The notes below the pieces were generated by a model. It was given only the letters and a program-made list of their open reading frames with translations, did no database searches and was not told the origin of the DNA. Below are positions 7,902-13,909 of a stretch of DNA of 14,518 nucleotides, in pieces; position 1 is the stretch's first letter; each line of letters opens with the position of its first letter. Source of the DNA: Robiginitomaculum sp. (lineage in GTDB: Bacteria > Pseudomonadota > Alphaproteobacteria > Caulobacterales > Maricaulaceae); NCBI GenBank assembly GCA_002733485.1, contig NVVU01000016.1:27968-42485 (forward strand), in the 5' to 3' direction. A program made the translations under genes and the position numbers.

Positions 7902-7935
7902 ACATTCACAGATGGAACACATTCACAGATGGAAC
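7902..7935. repeat. Perfect 17-bp tandem duplication
   Basis: ACATTCACAGATGGAAC occurs twice with no spacer (7902-7918 and 7919-7935). There are only two copies, and no gene spans it. It may be a replication-slippage duplication or a doubled binding site. Confidence 0.9.
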
Positions 7936-7968
7936 AGTGATTGATTAGGCCCTAGGACTCTTTACGCT

Positions 7969-7991
7969 GTACCCCGTCAACGCTTATAGGG
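7969..7991 (+). repeat. 23-bp intergenic element, copy A
   Basis: It shares 20 of 23 positions with 8602-8624, including the unbroken core CCCCGTCAACGCTT. The ends allow a short CCC/GGG pairing. It lies on the 3' side of the cold shock gene and its terminator. Confidence 0.7.
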
Positions 7992-8096
7992 AACAAGCTG
8001 TCGAAGCTAAATGATCAATCTAAAAACCGCAAGTGGTAGGATGTCACTAAAAGTGGATGTTAGCCAATTTATTGATCAAGTCAGGAAATGGCACAC

Positions 8097-8131
8097 AAAA
8101 AAACGCACCTCCATAATGGAAAGTGCGTTTT
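8097..8131 (-). terminator. Intrinsic terminator of the cold shock gene
   Basis: Read on the minus strand, AAAACGCAC (8131-8123) pairs with GTGCGTTTT (8108-8100) over 9 bp. The 14-base apical region contains a further TCCA/TGGA pairing, and the 3' arm runs into seven T (8103-8097). It begins about 44 bases after the csp stop. This is a classical hairpin plus U-run. The plus strand also has a TTTT after the stem and could terminate weakly. Confidence 0.85.
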
Positions 8132-8174
8132 CTAGTTAGCGTGAACCAATAATTCAGCCCCTAGCATAGGTGAA

Positions 8175-8393
8175 CTAGGCCGCCATTGAAATGCTATCAA
8201 CGGCTGTTTTGCCGGAGCGGTCATCAACTCTTGTATTGAAGGTGACTTTGTCGCCTTCTTGCAGGCCGTCAAGGCCGGAATTCTGCAAGGCTGAAATGTG
8301 TACAAACACATCATCGCCATTTTCAGGTTGAATAAAGCCGAAGCCTTTTGAGGAATTAAAGAACTTAACAGTTCCGGTTTTCATATCTGACAT
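8175..8393 (-). CDS. CspA-family cold shock domain protein
   Basis: A 72-residue single cold shock domain. The N-terminus reads MKTGTVKFFN after three extra residues. RNP1 is KGFGFI (16-21) and RNP2 is VFVHI (29-33), the two motifs that bind single-stranded RNA and DNA. Such proteins act as nucleic acid chaperones, and members may be cold-induced, growth-phase-controlled or constitutive. The start at 8393 is preceded by AAAGGAA about six bases upstream. The gene stands alone: a leader of about 108 bases with a promoter-like pair lies upstream, and a strong terminator lies downstream. The long leader fits post-transcriptional control as in cspA of enteric bacteria, but this is inference. Confidence 0.95.
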   Translation of the reverse strand: MSDMKTGTVKFFNSSKGFGFIQPENGDDVFVHISALQNSGLDGLQEGDKVTFNTRVDDRSGKTAVDSISMAA

Positions 8394-8508
8394 GGGTATT
8401 TCCTTTCACGTCATAGATTTGCGCTGGCTCCAAAACGAAACCTTTGCGCGTTTGTCGATGTCGGGAAGAGAAAAAAACATAGTCTCCGCATAGGTTGGAC
8501 CGCAGCGG

Positions 8509-8536
8509 ATAATAAGCCAGATTGTTCGGCCGTAAA
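8509..8536 (-). promoter_or_regulatory. Candidate promoter of the cold shock gene
   Basis: On the minus strand TTTACG (8536-8531) and TATTAT (8514-8509) are 16 bp apart. The -10 box matches TATAAT at five of six positions and the -35 at four. Transcription would start near 8502, giving a leader of about 108 bases, long for a lone small gene but usual for cold shock genes. Confidence 0.42.
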
Positions 8537-8553
8537 TCGATCAAATAACATAT

Positions 8554-8567
8554 GGGCGCTATCGCCC
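8554..8567. repeat. Short hairpin GGGCG/CGCCC upstream of the csp promoter
   Basis: GGGCG (8554-8558) and CGCCC (8563-8567) form a 5-bp stem with a CTAT loop. It is just upstream of the putative -35 box and could be an operator half-site pair. This is weak evidence. Confidence 0.3.
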
Positions 8568-8601
8568 GCAATTGCAAGGGTTAAAGTCAGCAGTAACCAA
8601 T

Positions 8602-8624
8602 GTTCCCCGTCAACGCTTCTGGGG
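8602..8624 (+). repeat. 23-bp intergenic element, copy B
   Basis: Same orientation as copy A at 7969-7991, with 20 of 23 positions identical. Here the ends are CCCC and GGGG, able to close a 4-bp stem around GTCAACGCTTCT. It lies on the 5' side of the cold shock gene, so the two copies bracket that gene. Confidence 0.7.
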
Positions 8625-8748
8625 CAGATTTAGATCTGGGGATAAGAGAAATGCAGGTCGCCCGTTACCTCGAGTTTACGATAAATCATCACTAATTCCA
8701 CCTAATGTATTTATTTCTGGAGATAACTATACCCCGCCCGCATTGGTG

Positions 8749-8838
8749 AGGGGCTAACAGGGGTAATCAAGGGGCATTTAAGGGTCTGTTTAATGCTTTT
8801 CAGGGGCCAGTCAGGGGTAAATGGCGTTGGCCGAGGGG
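8749..8838 (+). repeat. Helically phased AGGG(G) array with G-quadruplex pattern
   Basis: AGGGG or AGGG begins at 8749, 8759, 8770, 8781, 8802, 8813 and 8834. The steps are 10, 11, 11, 21, 11 and 21 bp, that is one or two helical turns. The first four runs (8750-8753, 8760-8763, 8771-8774, 8782-8784) have loops of 6, 7 and 7 bases and meet the usual G3+N1-7 quadruplex rule on the plus strand. Confidence 0.8.
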
Positions 8839-8946
8839 TAGGGATTGACCCTTTTTGTCCTTGATCTCGCTATGCACGGGGATAAGCTGTTTTTGTCATC
8901 CCGGCCCTGTCCCCTCAATCCAGAGCGGAATCATTACAAAGCCTGA

Positions 8947-8970
8947 TCACCCGAATAAACCGGGTAGTGA
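8947..8970. repeat. Imperfect inverted repeat TCACCCG...CGGGTaGTGA
   Basis: TCACCCG (8947-8953) faces CGGGT and GTGA (8961-8970) across AATAAAC, with one bulged A. It could be a protein site or an RNA hairpin. There is no U-run. Confidence 0.4.
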
Positions 8971-8991
8971 CGCGAGTGGAAAACCTGTCCT

Positions 8992-9016
8992 TCATCCTTA
9001 GCCTGTCAAAGGATGA
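8992..9016 (-). terminator. Possible terminator hairpin after pccB
   Basis: TCATCCTT (8992-8999) and AAGGATGA (9009-9016) form a perfect 8-bp stem with a 9-base loop, starting about 24 bases after the pccB stop. On the minus strand the downstream sequence has only a TTTT some bases away, so if it terminates it is not a textbook site. It may instead protect the 3' end. Confidence 0.4.
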
Positions 9017-9040
9017 GGGAATACACATAAATTTTTCCAA

Positions 9041-10573
9041 CTAAAGCGGTATATTATCGTGCTTTTTCCATGGATTGCTAAGTTCTTTATTACGCAAGGT
9101 GCGCAAGGACCGCACCACCCGCTTCCGGGTGGAATGAGGCATAATCACATCGTCGATATAACCGCGCTGAGCAGCAATAAAAGGATTGGCAAAATTGTCT
9201 TCATATTCCTTGGTTCTGGCCGCAATTTTGATTGGATCGCCGGCCTCGCCGCGAAAGATAATCTCCACCGCGCCCTTGGCCCCCATGACCGCAATTTCAG
9301 CGCTGGGCCAGGCATAGTTCACATCACCGCGCAAATGTTTGGAGGCCATCACGTCATAGGCCCCGCCATAGGCCTTGCGGGTGATCACCGTCACTTTTGG
9401 TACCGTGGCTTCGGCATAGGCAAAGAGCAGCTTGGCCCCATGCTTGATCAGGCCACCGGCCTCCTGTTTGGTGCCTGGCAAGAACCCCGGCACGTCGACA
9501 AACGTGACCAGCGGTATATCAAACGCATCGCAAAAGCGCACAAAGCGCGCCGCCTTTTTGCTGGCATCAATGTCCAGCACTCCTGCCAATACCATGGGCT
9601 GGTTGGCCACAAAGCCCACAGTGCGCCCCTCCAGTCGACCAAAGGCGGTGATGATATTGGCACCAAATTCGGGCATGATTTCAAACAAATCGCCCTCGTC
9701 GGCAACATTGGCCACCAGCTCTTTCATATCATAGGGCATGTTGGGATTGGCCGGGATCAGGGTATCCAGCACTGGGGCCAGACGTTCGGCCTCATCAAAA
9801 CTGGGCCAGTGCGGCGGCGCTTCGCGATTGCTGGCGGGCAGAAAGCTGATCAGGCGGCGTACCTGGGTCAGGGCCTCAAAATCATTGTCAAACGCGCCCT
9901 CGGCCACACCGGAAACCTTAGCGTGCATTTTGGCGCCGCCCAGTTCTTCGTGGGTGACCACTTCATTGGTCACAGTTTTAACCACTTCGGGCCCGGTGAC
10001 ATAAAGGTAGGAGGTATCGCGCACCATAAAAATAAAATCGGTCATGGCGGGGGAATAAACATCGCCGCCGGCACACGGCCCCATAATGACGGAGATTTGC
10101 GGGATCACGCCGGACGCCAGCACATTGCGCTGAAACACTTCGGCATAACCACCAAGGGCATCAACGCCCTCCTGTATGCGCGCGCCGCCAGCATCAAAAA
10201 GCCCGATAATCGGCGCGCCGTTTTTCAGCGCCATATCCTGCACTTTGCAGATTTTTTGCGCATGGGCCAGGGACAAGGATCCGCCCATCACCGTGAAATC
10301 CTTGGCAAAAATATAAACCAGACGGCCATTAATGGTGCCCTGCCCGGTCACCACCCCATCGCCAGGTACGGTCTTTTCTGCCATGCCAAAATCATGGCAG
10401 CGATGCTCGACGAACATGTCGTATTCTTCGAAACTCTCCTCATCGAGAAGGATTTCGAGGCGTTCGCGGGCCGTCAATTTGCCCTTGGCGTGTTGTTTTT
10501 CAATCCGCGCCGCGCCGCCGCCCGCCTGCGCAGAGGCGCGCCGGTGTTCCAATTCATCCAGAATATGCTTCAT
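9041..10573 (-). CDS. pccB: Propionyl-CoA carboxylase beta (carboxyltransferase) subunit
   Basis: A 510-residue crotonase-fold carboxyltransferase of normal length for PccB. The N-terminal half contains KGKLTARERLEILLD (30-44), VMGGSLS (95-101) and GPCAGGDVYSPA (165-176). The C-terminal half contains FVDVPGFLPG (358-367) and RKAYGGAYDVM (399-409). These glycine motifs form the two oxyanion holes for carboxybiotin and acyl-CoA. The residue after GGAY is Asp407. In actinobacterial PccB the equivalent Asp favours propionyl-CoA and Ile favours acetyl-CoA, so propionyl-CoA is the likely substrate, giving (S)-methylmalonyl-CoA. AAGGAAAAATC precedes the ATG. It starts 58 bp after the oxygenase gene on the same strand and is probably co-transcribed with it. 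Its partner pccA lies about 7.6 kb further along. Confidence 0.96.
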   Translation of the reverse strand: MKHILDELEHRRASAQAGGGAARIEKQHAKGKLTARERLEILLDEESFEEYDMFVEHRCHDFGMAEKTVPGDGVVTGQGTINGRLVYIFAKDFTVMGGSLSLAHAQKICKVQDMALKNGAPIIGLFDAGGARIQEGVDALGGYAEVFQRNVLASGVIPQISVIMGPCAGGDVYSPAMTDFIFMVRDTSYLYVTGPEVVKTVTNEVVTHEELGGAKMHAKVSGVAEGAFDNDFEALTQVRRLISFLPASNREAPPHWPSFDEAERLAPVLDTLIPANPNMPYDMKELVANVADEGDLFEIMPEFGANIITAFGRLEGRTVGFVANQPMVLAGVLDIDASKKAARFVRFCDAFDIPLVTFVDVPGFLPGTKQEAGGLIKHGAKLLFAYAEATVPKVTVITRKAYGGAYDVMASKHLRGDVNYAWPSAEIAVMGAKGAVEIIFRGEAGDPIKIAARTKEYEDNFANPFIAAQRGYIDDVIMPHSTRKRVVRSLRTLRNKELSNPWKKHDNIPL

Positions 10574-10631
10574 GATTTTTCCTTTTACCCTGCCATATCA
10601 TTGTACGCACCGGACGGGCAATGGGTGGCGT

Positions 10632-11255
10632 TTATTGAAACGGATTGAGATTTTTTAATACCATGTGCAATGCCCCGCGCTTTTCCTTGCGGTCCAGTTC
10701 TTCCTGCGAGGTTAGGAATGCCATTTGCACAACATAGCGATCTCCTGCATAGGGCAAAAAACCGTGCCAGCTATCGTCAGAGCGCAAAAAGGCAAACACA
10801 TTGCCAGTCAGCGGCGGCACTTCAGTTTCATAATCATCAAAATTATCTGGTCCATTTAACACCCGCAAGGATCCTGCACCATCATCGTTCCAGTCGTCGT
10901 TAAGATAGACAAGCAGGGTAAGGATTTTGGACAAGGAATCCCGATGAATGCTGCCGTCCGAGGTTTTGGACAAGCGCCTAACCGTAATAATATATGGCTT
11001 ATCGGTTAGATCGACGCCAAACTGCCCACTAAGTAATTTGGCCATTTTCGGGTTTTGAAGATCATCTACCAATGCCTTGAAAGCACCCTTTGGCTTGAGC
11101 TTTGACAACGGCATAAACCCCGGCTTCTTTATCTCCGTAGGATAATCTTGCCGAATTTTTTTGGCCTGTTCTTTTTCAAGAACACCAGTGGCCAACAGAT
11201 ATGCGTAGGGCGAGGTTTGTACTTTGGCTTCCTGTAAAGCTTTAAAATTAATCAT
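10632..11255 (-). CDS. 2-oxoglutarate/Fe(II)-dependent oxygenase, prolyl-hydroxylase-like
   Basis: A 207-residue protein with the double-stranded beta-helix signature of 2OG-Fe(II) oxygenases. The iron ligands are His104 and Asp106 in SIHRDS and His164 in DSWHGF, and Arg173 (GDRYVVQMAF) is placed to bind 2-oxoglutarate. Between them lie the strands LTLLVYLND (112-120), GSLRVL and GNVFAFL (151-157). The spacing of the HxD...H...R residues suits the prolyl 4-hydroxylase-like (PHD-type) group. The target could be a protein side chain or a small molecule, and nothing in the sequence decides this. There is no signal peptide, so it should act in the cytoplasm. GGGAGG lies 5 bp before ATG 11255. It is the first gene ahead of pccB, with a strong candidate promoter. 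Confidence 0.87.
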   Translation of the reverse strand: MINFKALQEAKVQTSPYAYLLATGVLEKEQAKKIRQDYPTEIKKPGFMPLSKLKPKGAFKALVDDLQNPKMAKLLSGQFGVDLTDKPYIITVRRLSKTSDGSIHRDSLSKILTLLVYLNDDWNDDGAGSLRVLNGPDNFDDYETEVPPLTGNVFAFLRSDDSWHGFLPYAGDRYVVQMAFLTSQEELDRKEKRGALHMVLKNLNPFQ

Positions 11256-11308
11256 AAAATCCTCCCTTCCATACAGATTGGAAAATCATGTAAGGCTTCT
11301 TTTATGGA

Positions 11309-11338
11309 ATAATATTGCATTTTTTTAATTCCTGACAA
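11309..11338 (-). promoter_or_regulatory. Candidate sigma-70 promoter for the oxygenase-pccB unit
   Basis: On the minus strand TTGTCA (11338-11333) and TATTAT (11314-11309) are separated by 18 bp. Each box matches the consensus at five of six positions. Transcription would start near 11302, about 46 bases before ATG 11255. This is the best promoter match in the window. Confidence 0.55.
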
Positions 11339-11443
11339 GGACTCGCCATTAACCTCTGTTACAGGTCATAACCATGAATGTGATAGGTTGCAGTTTTTTG
11401 GAACCATATCAAAATCAACTGCAAGTCGTTAGGTGCCACTGTA

Positions 11444-12175
11444 ATGAAACATTTCAGCCCCAAACTAATATCCTTTCGCACCCTATTCATTGCCACTTCA
11501 TTGCTGGCCGCATCGTGCAGCACCAACAAAGCCCCGGCACCGGTTTCACAAAAACCCGGCCCCAGCGTAGTTCATAATGATCACAAACGTTTTGCCAGAA
11601 CTCGCAAGGCCTTTTCCAGAGCAGAAAAAGGCACGGTCAACACGCTTTCGCAAACCCGTCAGGGCTTGCCCCATGCGGTTACATCCTCACTCACCGACCT
11701 AAATCTTAGAAGGCCGGTCCCTCCCGATGCTCTTGAAAAACTTGGCTATGTTTATACGGCTAATCACCAATTAAGTTGCATGGAAATTGCCGACCAGATC
11801 GCCATCCTTGATTCAGCCCTGCAGGAGCCAGACACCGACGTGGTGATCGCCAATGAAATTGTCAAACAGCATAGCAGTACCAGCGAAACCACCCTTGATG
11901 TCATTCGCGGTATTGCCCGTTCCTTTATTCCCCTACGCCCGGTTGTGCGAACCGTTACCGGGGCCAGAAAGGCCAAAAAACATTATAATGAACGTTACGA
12001 TAATGGCCGCCGCCGCCGCGCTTTTCTAAAGGGTTATGGCCTGGCAAAAGGTTGTAAAACCCCTGCGCGGCCGCTGATCACCTATGCGCCCTATTGGGGC
12101 CGGATAAAGCCGGTAGACCCCAAGGCCCCCAACAAACGCTGGAATGAAAGCCAGGTGCCGCCTGCAGGCCGGTAA
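11444..12175 (+). CDS. Predicted lipoprotein with two-cysteine module, family not recognised
   Basis: A 243-residue protein. The N-terminus has a signal with LLAASC, a somewhat unusual lipobox (Ala at -3) giving Cys25. A basic, low-complexity segment follows (about 26-90), rich in Arg, Lys, Ser and Thr. The conserved-looking part begins at QLSCMEIADQIAILDSAL (about 109-126, Cys112), passes a helical region with IARSFIPLRPVVRTVTG (157-173), and ends with RRRRAFLKGYGLAKGC (about 189-204, Cys204). The C-terminal tail is Pro-rich. The same pattern, SC(x)E/Q-L/I...~95 residues...(Y/G)L..G-C, occurs in the next gene. A disulfide between the two cysteines is a reasonable inference for an envelope protein. 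No enzyme motif is seen. It is divergent from the oxygenase gene. Confidence 0.72.
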   Translation: MKHFSPKLISFRTLFIATSLLAASCSTNKAPAPVSQKPGPSVVHNDHKRFARTRKAFSRAEKGTVNTLSQTRQGLPHAVTSSLTDLNLRRPVPPDALEKLGYVYTANHQLSCMEIADQIAILDSALQEPDTDVVIANEIVKQHSSTSETTLDVIRGIARSFIPLRPVVRTVTGARKAKKHYNERYDNGRRRRAFLKGYGLAKGCKTPARPLITYAPYWGRIKPVDPKAPNKRWNESQVPPAGR

Positions 12176-12193
12176 GTGAGCGCTTATCTGTAG

Positions 12194-12226
12194 AGCCTTC
12201 ACCCTGCGGGGTGAGGACGGCTTTAA
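12194..12226 (+). terminator. Hairpin after the lipoprotein gene, possible terminator
   Basis: TCACCC (12199-12204) pairs with GGGTGA (12209-12214) over a TGCG loop. Flanking AGCC (12194-12197) can pair with GGCT (12219-12222) around an internal bulge. CTTTAATAATT follows. It starts about 19 bases after the stop at 12175. The tail is only weakly T-rich, so it may attenuate rather than stop transcription into the next gene, which begins at 12270. Confidence 0.45.
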
Positions 12227-12269
12227 TAATTCCCATTAGCAAGACCTCTTTTACGCTATGGGGACTCTC

Positions 12270-12785
12270 ATGAAATTTAGAACACTTACGCTGTGCGCCA
12301 TGGGCATGATGGCGCTGTCATCAACAGCACAGGCCAGAAAAAATAAAGGGCCCTTGCCGCAACCTGTTCAACCCATCGTTCTGGGAGACACCCGAATGAG
12401 TTGCGACCAACTGGCAACTGAGGCCAACAACATGCAGACCATTTTGGGCGGCGCACCGGAAGCCGGGGTATTTGGCAGAGGAATGGCGCTCAATATTGGC
12501 GAAACCGCCCTTAGTCAGGGCATTCTTCACGGCGGCATGGCCAGTAAACTGGGCGGCCGTGCCGGTGGGGCCATCAGCCTTCTGGGCAGGGCCGCCAAGG
12601 ATTCGGGCAAACGCCGCGCCGCTGCTGAGGCTGCACGCAAGGAATCGGCGCAAAAACGCTGGTATTATATAGTTGGTCTGTATCAGGGGGGGCGCTGTGA
12701 TCAGGTCCCTGCTCCGTCACCAGCGGAGACCAGTGCAGCGGCACCCACCAAAGCGGTCGCCCCGGCCATAGAGCCCGCCGACTAA
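12270..12785 (+). CDS. Predicted secreted protein with two-cysteine module, family not recognised
   Basis: A 171-residue protein. ATG 12270 is chosen because GGGGAC lies just upstream, whereas the in-frame ATG at 12258 has no ribosome site. The signal peptide is MKFRTLTLCAMGMMALSSTAQA, with cleavage expected after AQA at 22. The mature part holds MSCDQLATEANNMQTIL (43-59, Cys45), a glycine-rich middle (GGMASKLGGRAGGAISLLGRAA, about 88-109), a basic helix (KRRAAAEAARKESAQKRW) and GLYQGGRC ending in Cys143. The tail is Ala/Pro-rich. The Cys45-to-Cys143 spacing of 98 is close to the 92 in the preceding lipoprotein, so the two look like distant paralogues. The glycine-rich middle could insert in or contact a membrane, but this is speculation. 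Its stop is 1 bp from the convergent tgt stop. Confidence 0.7.
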   Translation: MKFRTLTLCAMGMMALSSTAQARKNKGPLPQPVQPIVLGDTRMSCDQLATEANNMQTILGGAPEAGVFGRGMALNIGETALSQGILHGGMASKLGGRAGGAISLLGRAAKDSGKRRAAAEAARKESAQKRWYYIVGLYQGGRCDQVPAPSPAETSAAAPTKAVAPAIEPAD

Positions 12786-12786
12786 C

Positions 12787-13902
12787 TCACTTCGTCTTGA
12801 CAGACTCTGCGATTTGCTGTCGGAGCGCATCCAGCGTTCCGGCGGCGATGGCGGCTCTAATACGTGCCATAAGGCCCTGATAATATGCAATATTATGCCA
12901 GGACAGTAAAATCGCGCCTAAATATTCATTGGCCCGCACCAGATGATGTAGATAGGCGTGTGTATAATCCCGGCTGGCCGGGCAATCGCTGGTTTCATCC
13001 AGCGGCGATAAATCTTCGGCAAAACAGGCCTTTTTCAGATTGACCGGCCCGGCATCGCTCCACGCCTGACCATGGCGGCCAGAGCGCGTCGGGATCACAC
13101 AATCAAACATATCAATGCCCCGGGAAACGGCCTCGATAATATCAATGGGTCGCCCCACCCCCATCAGATAACGCGGATGCGTTTGGGGCAGCATGGGCAC
13201 GGTGAAATCCAGCGTGCGCACCATGGCATCAAAGCCCTCGCCCACCGCCAGACCGCCCACCGCATAGCCATCAAAGCCCATCCCGACCAGACCTTTGGCA
13301 GATTGCTCGCGCAGATCCTCATAGACTGAGCCTTGTACTATACCAAACAGAGCCTGATCTTCCCGCGCACCAAAAGCCGCCCTGGATCTCGCCCCCCAGC
13401 GCAAGGATAGTTCCATCGAAATTTTGGCCTCTTCATGGGTGGCTGGAAACGGCGTGCATTCATCAAACTGCATGGAAATATCTGCGCCCAGCAAATCAGC
13501 CTGAATTTCGATGGAACGTTCCGGGGTGAGCATATGGCGCGAGCCATCAATATGACTTTGAAAGGCCACGCCCTCTTCAGATTTTTTGGCCAGTGCCGCC
13601 AGTGAAAATACCTGAAAACCGCCCGAATCAGTCAATATCGGGCCATCCCAGGTGGAGAATTTGTGCAAACCTCCAAGGCGGTGCATGCGTTCAGCGCCGG
13701 GCCGCAACATCAAATGATAGGTATTGCCCAAAATAATATCGGCACCGGCATCCCTGACCATATCCATGGTCATGGCCTTTACCGTGGCAGCCGTGCCCAC
13801 CGGCATGAAGGCAGGGGTGCGAATTTCGCCCCGAGGAGTATGCAGCACGCCGGTGCGCGCCGCGCCGTCCGTGGCGCTCAGTTCCAGTAAAAATTTGCTC
13901 AT
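12787..13902 (-). CDS. tgt: tRNA-guanine transglycosylase (queuosine pathway)
   Basis: A 371-residue protein, full length for bacterial Tgt, which swaps guanine 34 for preQ1 in tRNAs of Asp, Asn, His and Tyr. The general acid/base Asp92 is in TDSGGFQVFSL, and the nucleophile Asp267 is in MFDCVIPTRSGRHG. Base-recognition segments FDECTPFP (146-153), GIVQG (187-191) and GGLAVGE (216-222) are intact. The zinc site is unusual. The family's C-x-C-x2-C reads Ser305-x-Cys307-x2-Ser310 here (DETSDCPASRDY), although the His ligand in SWHN (His336) is kept. I checked this segment against the bases 12947-13003. The start ATG 13902 lies 7 bp after the stop of the MFS gene, with GAGAG upstream, so the two are probably translated from one mRNA. 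Confidence 0.96.
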   Translation of the reverse strand: MSKFLLELSATDGAARTGVLHTPRGEIRTPAFMPVGTAATVKAMTMDMVRDAGADIILGNTYHLMLRPGAERMHRLGGLHKFSTWDGPILTDSGGFQVFSLAALAKKSEEGVAFQSHIDGSRHMLTPERSIEIQADLLGADISMQFDECTPFPATHEEAKISMELSLRWGARSRAAFGAREDQALFGIVQGSVYEDLREQSAKGLVGMGFDGYAVGGLAVGEGFDAMVRTLDFTVPMLPQTHPRYLMGVGRPIDIIEAVSRGIDMFDCVIPTRSGRHGQAWSDAGPVNLKKACFAEDLSPLDETSDCPASRDYTHAYLHHLVRANEYLGAILLSWHNIAYYQGLMARIRAAIAAGTLDALRQQIAESVKTK

Positions 13903-13909
13903 AACACTC

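Larger units (their letters stand above)
7737..8096. other. Gene-free stretch upstream of the 7284-7736 gene, up to the csp terminator
   Basis: No credible coding frame was seen on either strand. The stretch holds a 7-bp-stem hairpin (7832-7850), a GGGGATAA word (7849-7856), a 17-bp tandem duplication (7902-7935), and the first copy of a 23-bp element also found at 8602 (7969-7991). The rest is AT-rich sequence with short near-repeats such as AAGTGG around 8031 and 8050. Confidence 0.6.
8578..9040. other. Gene-free stretch between the csp promoter region and pccB, rich in GGGG words
   Basis: About 460 bases with no convincing frame. An ATG frame at 8572-8757 lacks a ribosome site and any recognisable sequence. 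The stretch contains element copy B (8602-8624), GGGGATAA at 8638 and 8878, the helically spaced AGGG(G) array (8749-8838), an inverted repeat around 8947-8970 and a hairpin at 8992-9016 next to the pccB stop. A non-coding RNA cannot be excluded, but no known RNA family was recognised. Confidence 0.6.

Noticed and set aside
7902..7935. Possible start of a CRISPR array
   Set aside because: There are only two units, they have no spacer between them, and no cas gene is near.
8572..8757. A 61-codon frame between csp and pccB
   Set aside because: It has no ribosome binding site and no family resemblance, and it overlaps repeat copy B and GGGG words. Chance frame.
8578..9016. Possible replication origin, because of GGGGATAA words, phased repeats and inverted repeats
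   Set aside because: No TTATCCACA-type DnaA boxes, no AT-rich unwinding segment and no dnaA, parA or hemE-type neighbours were seen. The words differ from DnaA boxes at key bases.
9059..10648. A 529-codon open frame on the plus strand opposite pccB
   Set aside because: It is the antisense shadow of pccB. Its product has no recognisable motif, is rich in His and Gly as expected from reading this gene backwards, and lacks a ribosome site.
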